Shown here one piece after another: positions 59,481 to 64,000 of a stretch of 64,000 nt of DNA. Position 1 is the stretch's first letter. Each line of letters starts with the position of its first letter. The position numbers and the translations under genes were made by a program. Below the pieces are notes generated by a model. The model was not told where the DNA came from. It saw only the letters and a list, made by a program, of their open reading frames with translations, and searched no databases. Source of the DNA: Prosopocoilus inquinatus (lineage: Eukaryota > Arthropoda > Insecta > Coleoptera > Lucanidae); assembly GCA_036172665.1 (NCBI GenBank), contig CM069870.1, positions 20,000,001 to 20,064,000 on the forward strand, in the 5' to 3' direction.

Positions 59481-60239
59481 TTATCTAAGTTTAAGTTTAA
59501 ATAAGTCGGAAACGAAGCAAAATTTGAAAAGTTGTTGTTGAGAATTTGTCATTCATACCTGTACATAGCAACGGGGCCGAGGCTGAGACAACTCAGATGA
59601 ATTTTTCGTCCTCCAGTGGCATGTCAAAAACGATCTTCCTCACAAGAACAAAAATTGTGTGTCGTCCCCCGGAGAACCCACGCGAAACGGGGAAAAAGCC
59701 CCTCTAAAGGCTAACTAGGCGCTGAGGACACCACAAGAGAACTGACTCAGGCACGACGCCAAAATTGGCCGTACCCCTACTGAAGCAAGGAACGGTTGGT
59801 ACGAATAGAAGCCATCGTGACAGCATCAAGAGCCAACAGAATAAAAGCTAAAGTAGGAAAGACCTATGTCACGAAAGCTCAAATGTAAACGCAATTTAAT
59901 CTCTCCGACACGTATTACAAAAATTGTAATACGCCAGGCCGAATATAGCAAGAAAGTTAGAAATGTCAACAAACTGACAAGTACAGACAAGTTTCTGCAG
60001 GTGGGCACTCAAGAGGAAATAAACGTGTAGACTGTGTAAACAAAACCCAGAATGATTGACATTTACCACGTGTAATCATGCACTTTTTAGGGATCATTTG
60101 CATGTATACAGCGTGACTCCTGAAAAGCGGTTTTCCAAACCGTAACAAATTTTGTTTTTAAATCTCATACAGGGTGAATATTACTCTGTAAGTTAAAAGC
60201 ATCTGAAAAATCTAAATTTAACATTAGAACAAAGTGGGA
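59481..60239. other. GC-balanced island, no gene recognised
   Basis: 59570-59800 is notably more GC-rich than its surroundings (AACGGGGCCGAGGCTGAGAC, GGGGAAAAAGCCCCTCTAAA). It may be part of a retrotransposon or a host element. A CTGAAAAGCGGTTTT box (60120-60134) matches the R525 family on the opposite strand. ACAGGGTGAATATTAC at 60170 resembles a TIR end. Confidence 0.4.
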
Positions 60240-61141
60240 GATTGAGAGGGGTCGTGAAAACGTTTTTGACTTGTCGATTCTTAAATAAAATCCATTCCTT
60301 AAGCCAACAAATTTTTTTGTGCTTTTTCTTACCACATGTTTACGTTTGTATTCATAACTTCTTTCTATCTTCAGCAAATGTTTTCAATCGTTTCTCTTTT
60401 CTTTCCTCATTCCTCATTTCTCGTCTTCCTCTTTTCCTCTTTCTTAATCTTTTTAATTCAATGTCTTTCATGATAATATTTTGCCAATTGAATTGTGTAT
60501 GTATAAAATTATTTCACACAGAAAGAACATGAAACAACGATTATGATTAAAAAATATCGTGACTCTTGATTTTTATTTTCTTTAAGCCAAACATGACCAA
60601 CCTCATTCTTATATATTCCCTTTGTAATTTTATTTCTTGGGTTCTCCAATTTATAGGACTTATATCTGTATCCTTTCAATTCCGTACATCACAACGGTTT
60701 CTTCATCTGTCTTGGCCTTTGTAATTGAGTTATTTTTTTCTTCTACGTCGGCGTTTCTTTCGTTTTATTTTTCTTTTCTCATTTTCTCAACCATAACCTC
60801 TCTTTTGATTTATTTCATTAGATCTGTTATTTTCCTTTTTAAATGAACCAGTTATCCATTCTAACCAATTGATTGCTATAAATTTATCGTATCGTTCTCG
60901 TTTTTGTTTTATTTCTGTGGGTTTTTCTGTTTGTGGGACTTCCTTTACCCTTTCAGTTCCTTTCATTACAATGATTTTTTCAATTGACTTATTCTTTGTA
61001 ATTCTCTTTCTTTACTCTCTATTATTCTCTGCTTTTTTTTATTAGCCATTCTATTAGAATCGCTGTTTTCTTTTTTAATTAAACCCGTGAACGTTGATAC
61101 CGTGAGGGCCAAATTTTTATTAAAGCGTTTTCAGTTAGATT
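60240..61141 (-). repeat. T-rich region next to the primer-binding site, ~275 bp repeats
   Basis: Two units (about 60651-60860 and 60922-61090) share a GGACTT..CCTTT..TTTCAATTCC-like block, a TCTTTGTAATT-like box and an ATTAGATCTGTT/ATTAGAATCGCTGTT-like box. On the minus strand the sequence is A-rich. One stretch reads as a Lys/Glu-rich peptide with D-K-F-I-A-I-N-W-L-E-W, interrupted by stops. Since it directly follows a primer-binding site on that strand, it may be the decayed start of a retroelement internal region. Confidence 0.5.
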
Positions 61142-61159
61142 GCCCCACGTTGGGCGCCA
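61142..61159 (-). other. probable retroelement primer-binding site (tRNA-Lys)
   Basis: The plus strand reads GCCCCACGTTGGGCGCCA, identical over 18 bases to the 3' end of eukaryotic tRNA-Lys(CUU) including the CCA. Complementarity to tRNA 3'-CCA is how LTR retroelements prime minus-strand synthesis. A retroelement on the minus strand would thus have its 5' LTR to the right, ending near 61160-61163 (ATTTC on the minus strand), and its internal region to the left. No D-loop or anticodon arm is attached, so this is not a tRNA gene. Confidence 0.7.
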
Positions 61160-61990
61160 GAAATTTATCGTGATGGCCCTTCTTGCTTTATACCTTTCTT
61201 TTGGTTATTATCACAGCAATATATTTGGTGATTAAATGAAGTATTTGTTTTAGCAACATACAAGATGAAGATTTTCGAAGAAGCTGAACGTAATAATCGA
61301 GATGAGCGGAGAACGTTCTTTTAGGCAAACCAAGAAATAGTCAAATCTGTAAAGCTATTTAATTCTAGGAATTCTAGAATATTTGAATCTACTTTCAACT
61401 ACTAATCTACTTTCAATTACTTAAAATTAATCTCTAATAAAGCAAAAACTTGTGTAAAGTATTAACAAATTTATTGTTCGTACAAACGAACTAGTGAGAA
61501 AAATAGTAGAACAAAACTTACCGTATATAATTTTCGGTCACGATTATTATCGACCAATCATGATGTGTAAGACAAAGAGAAACGATTCAATAACAAGATC
61601 TTACTTTATTGCAGCAGAAGGGAAGTCCAACGTAAAAACAGCGTTAAATTGCTGCAACATTTACAACTTGCAACAATTACAATATACGAGCGAGTAGGTA
61701 TAATTACTTCTTACATTTTCATGAAATGGACCGTAATCAATTTGGTCGTCCGTGACGAAAACAGAATTGCAAGCTGCCGCATGTAATCTAATTAAGCCTT
61801 GCACTTGGCATTCTAATCGCGTATTTCTTTGCGGGCACGGGAAAAGCAGCACTTCCTGAAGTTCGTCGCGAAGCATTTCACCTGAACCGCAAAAACCTGT
61901 GACTTACAATGAGCGAACCGCTTCGCAATCAGAAGCTGAATCGACTTGTTGTTTGTTGCTTTTTCTTTTTCTTTTTTTGTTTCCGAATGA
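61160..61990. other. possible LTR remnant, then upstream region of the 62 kb promoter
   Basis: The left part may be an LTR on the minus strand, but its outer end could not be located. The right part (61690-61980) is GC-balanced, non-repetitive sequence and is the natural place for proximal control elements of the promoter at 62 kb. No ORF with a domain is present. Confidence 0.35.
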
Positions 61991-61995
61991 CCCGC

Positions 61996-62033
61996 TATAA
62001 AAGTTACCTGCGACTACATTTTCACCATCAGTT
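61996..62033 (+). promoter_or_regulatory. core promoter: TATA box plus TCAGTT initiator
   Basis: TATAAAAG at 61996-62003 is followed by the arthropod initiator consensus TCAGTT at 62028-62033. With the initiator A at 62030 as start, the TATA box begins 34 bp upstream, at the long end of the usual range. The combination right before a short 5' UTR and ATG is a typical insect gene start. Confidence 0.75.
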
Positions 62034-62084
62034 TAGAGCAGAGTTGCTTTCACAGAACGTTGTTTGTTCACAATGAGATTGCTG
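62030..62084 (+). CDS. first exon of a probable secreted (cuticle-like) protein gene, partial
   Basis: A 43-base 5' UTR leads to the ATG at 62073 in the context CACAATG. Four codons (Met-Arg-Leu-Leu) then run into GTGAGA, a good 5' splice site, so the intron is in phase 0. A first coding exon of about four residues that begins a signal peptide is characteristic of many insect cuticular protein genes and of some other secreted proteins. The second exon should start with hydrophobic signal-peptide codons. I tested obvious acceptor sites near 62185, 62450 and 62555, and none opens such a frame, so the gene probably continues beyond the right edge. The product is inferred from architecture only. 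Confidence 0.6.
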
Positions 62085-62811
62085 GTGAGATAATACACAT
62101 ATTTGTACATACCTTTTAAAATGTATTGCCAGTGATGATTCCGTGCGCTTTTTTAATCTTCCGCATTTAATCAAAAGGAATTTTAGAATTCCCAAATGTC
62201 CATCCTCAGCGCGTTAAAAAAATGTGGGGTGATCTGTGTATGGGAGGGCAAAGAGGAAAAAGTGTGAACGTGTGGTTTCTTTGAATTCAGTTGAAATAAA
62301 TTGGATGTAAGTTGTTTGTAAATTCTTTGGAGAGGAGAAATCACTTTGGCATAAGTTATTGGATGATGTAACATTCTTCAATATTATTAAATAAAAAAAT
62401 CAATGGAACATCAATAGAATTGATAACTTGATCGCTTAGTTTCAGCCTGGATTCTGGATTCTGGCGGCCGATTGGTTTTTCTTTTGACTTTTTGAAAATC
62501 GAAAGCGCTTTTCGTCGTGTAATTTTTGCAATGAAATTTTAGGAAATTAATTTCAGCCAAAAGAAAACTAATGTCAATTTTTTTTTTAATGTTTCTTTAT
62601 ATCTTTCAAGAGCACAGTTGACTAATTGACTTGTTACTCATTTTTCTCACTTTTGATTCGATATACAGGTTACAACTAATTAAAGGGCCACTATGAGGAT
62701 CTCGTGAACTGTAAGAGATACAAAGATGGTTAAATTATAGAAAAGTTGTGCTATAGGTCTAAAAAAAGTTAAAAAAATCTTTTCTATTTTCATTCGTTTT
62801 TGAAATATCTT
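62085..62811 (+). other. probable first intron (left part)
   Basis: The sequence follows the GTGAGA donor. No acceptor followed by a signal-peptide-like frame is visible. Opposite-strand small frames have no domains. Confidence 0.4.
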
Positions 62812-63484
62812 CAAAAAACTGAACATTCTCATTTTCGAAAATCTCGAATATCTTCTTTATTTCTTAAGATAGGATCATAAAATTCGGTGTTTTTACATTA
62901 AATTCGATTAGGTTTGGCACTTTCGTAGATACGACTGTCAACTGTTTCTTTTCTTATTTACGCTACCTTAAATATTCATAGCACGTGATGCAGAAATAAC
63001 TTTTGAATACGACCATATGAATGTTTATGCTTTTGTTTTGAAACAAAATAGTAGGTTACTGAGAATTTTTGTTAAAAAGTAATTTTTTTATGTAAAAATG
63101 TAAATATGTATAATTGAGTAAGGTTTATTATTTTAATAATAATTTTAATTCCGAATGTTTACACACATCCGCCTACTAGATATATATTTTTTCAATATCT
63201 TGAAGTATCTTGATATTTTGTTTTAAAACGAAAGCATAAGTGTGTCGTGTGGTCGTATTCAGATTTTGTTTTTGTATCACGTGATATGAATACGTAAGGT
63301 AGCGTCCATAAGAAAAAAGACAGTTGACAGTTGTATCTGCGAAACTATCAATCCTAACCTATTTCTTCGGAATCTATTAGACTGCTCATCGAATTTAACA
63401 TAAAATTATCGAATTTCATGATTCTATTTTAATAAATAAGGAAGATATTCGAGATTTTTGAAAATTTGAATTTTCAGTTTTTTG
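62812..63484. mobile_element. long palindromic element, ~670 bp
   Basis: The left arm (62812-63051) and right arm (63214-63484) are inverted copies. Facing blocks include CAAAAAACTGAA, AATCTCGAATATCTTC, ATACRACTGTCAACTGT and TATTCATAKCACGTGAT. Identity is about 75-80 percent with gaps; the loop is about 160 bp. No transposase. It is unrelated in sequence to the 5 kb palindrome and probably lies inside the first intron of the 62 kb gene. Confidence 0.9.
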
Positions 63485-64000
63485 TTGTTGTCATCTTACT
63501 ATGTTATTTCTTACCTTCTGTTTTCATAACTTATTGAATATTTCTTTTTTTTCTGTTGTTTTTTGTGACTTCAGCATGTTTTTTTTCCATTTTTTTACTA
63601 TTAATCCTCGTCTCTCTTTTATATTTTCTAATAAATTTGAGATTTTCAATCTTTTCCGGACTAGTTTATTGTTCATTTTTTTCATTATTTGTTTTTATGC
63701 TCGATCGATAGTTCTTCTATTTTAGCTCTGGCTGCTTCCTCTAGTTTTGTTTTAGTTACTTCTAGTTCATTACTTCCATTTTGTTTTCTTCTGATTTTTA
63801 CTTCTTTTATGTCATGTTTCCAACACTACGCTTTTGGACCGTTTCACGTTAATTTCAAAAGAGTTCGTTGCCCGTTTAAAAAAAAAAAACAACGATTCAG
63901 AAACAAATGAAAAGTGAAGACAAATTTCAAAGCTTGTAGCAAGTGAGCTCAGATTGCAGTAAAGCTCTCAAACATCCTCTGTATAGCTATTTCGGCCCTA
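63485..64000. other. T-rich stretch, no gene recognised
   Basis: The two plus-strand frames here are phenylalanine/serine-rich by composition. Nothing else is visible up to the window edge. Confidence 0.4.

Noticed and set aside
61142..61159. Part of a tRNA-Lys gene
   Set aside because: Only the acceptor/T-arm end plus an encoded CCA is present; nuclear tRNA genes lack CCA and the rest of the cloverleaf is missing.
1..64000. CRISPR arrays, bacterial operons, ribosome-binding sites, rRNA or complete tRNA genes
   Set aside because: None seen; repeats here are eukaryotic tandem or transposon repeats without spacer structure.

Overview
The window looks like intergenic, transposon-rich DNA from an AT-rich eukaryotic genome, most likely an insect. 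No long open reading frame looks like an intact host gene. Most longer hydrophobic frames are by-products of T-rich or A-rich repeat DNA. The insect reading rests on a TATA box plus a TCAGT-type initiator in front of a very short first coding exon, a TTAA-flanked piggyBac element, several hAT-like elements, and decayed non-LTR retrotransposon tails. I cannot name the species.

Layout. 1-785 is the decayed 3' end of a LINE reverse transcriptase, followed by a ~210 bp tandem array (897-1616). 3.5-6.4 kb holds a ~510 bp TIR element, a hairpin, and a ~1.08 kb near-complete palindrome whose half copy recurs at 54.7-55.3 kb. 8-12 kb holds short tandem duplications and LINE tail relics. 13.7-16.1 kb holds a small MITE, nested inverted repeats, an 8 bp microsatellite and a T-rich array of ~515 bp units. 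18.2-19.4 and 21.5-23.2 kb carry related ~525 bp repeats, with another copy at 31.3-32.0 kb. A BED-type zinc-finger ORF follows at 23.3 kb. 28.7 kb has a near-perfect 53 bp-stem hairpin, then a ~2.2 kb hAT-like element (28995-31233). 34.4-36.7 kb is a direct-repeat-bounded, A-rich tandem array with a MITE inserted in one flank. 40.0-40.8 kb is a hAT-like element with perfect 8 bp target duplications. 46.0-46.5 kb is a second LINE 3' end. 46886-49490 is a structurally complete 2.6 kb piggyBac element whose transposase is broken by frameshifts. 52.5-56.2 kb is a ~3.7 kb inverted-repeat structure. 57-61 kb is T-rich tandem DNA ending at an 18-base match to the tRNA-Lys 3' end, a likely retroelement primer-binding site. 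62.0 kb has a core promoter plus a four-codon first exon (Met-Arg-Leu-Leu), the only strong sign of a host gene, presumably continuing past the right edge. 62.8-63.5 kb is another long palindrome.

The genes do not form a pathway. The best functional candidates are the piggyBac transposase relic, the BED-finger fragment and the 62 kb promoter/exon. The most unusual material is structural: at least three different long palindromes, a young hairpin with an apparent degenerate relative inside the hAT element, and strand-asymmetric T-rich/A-rich arrays that recur across the window.
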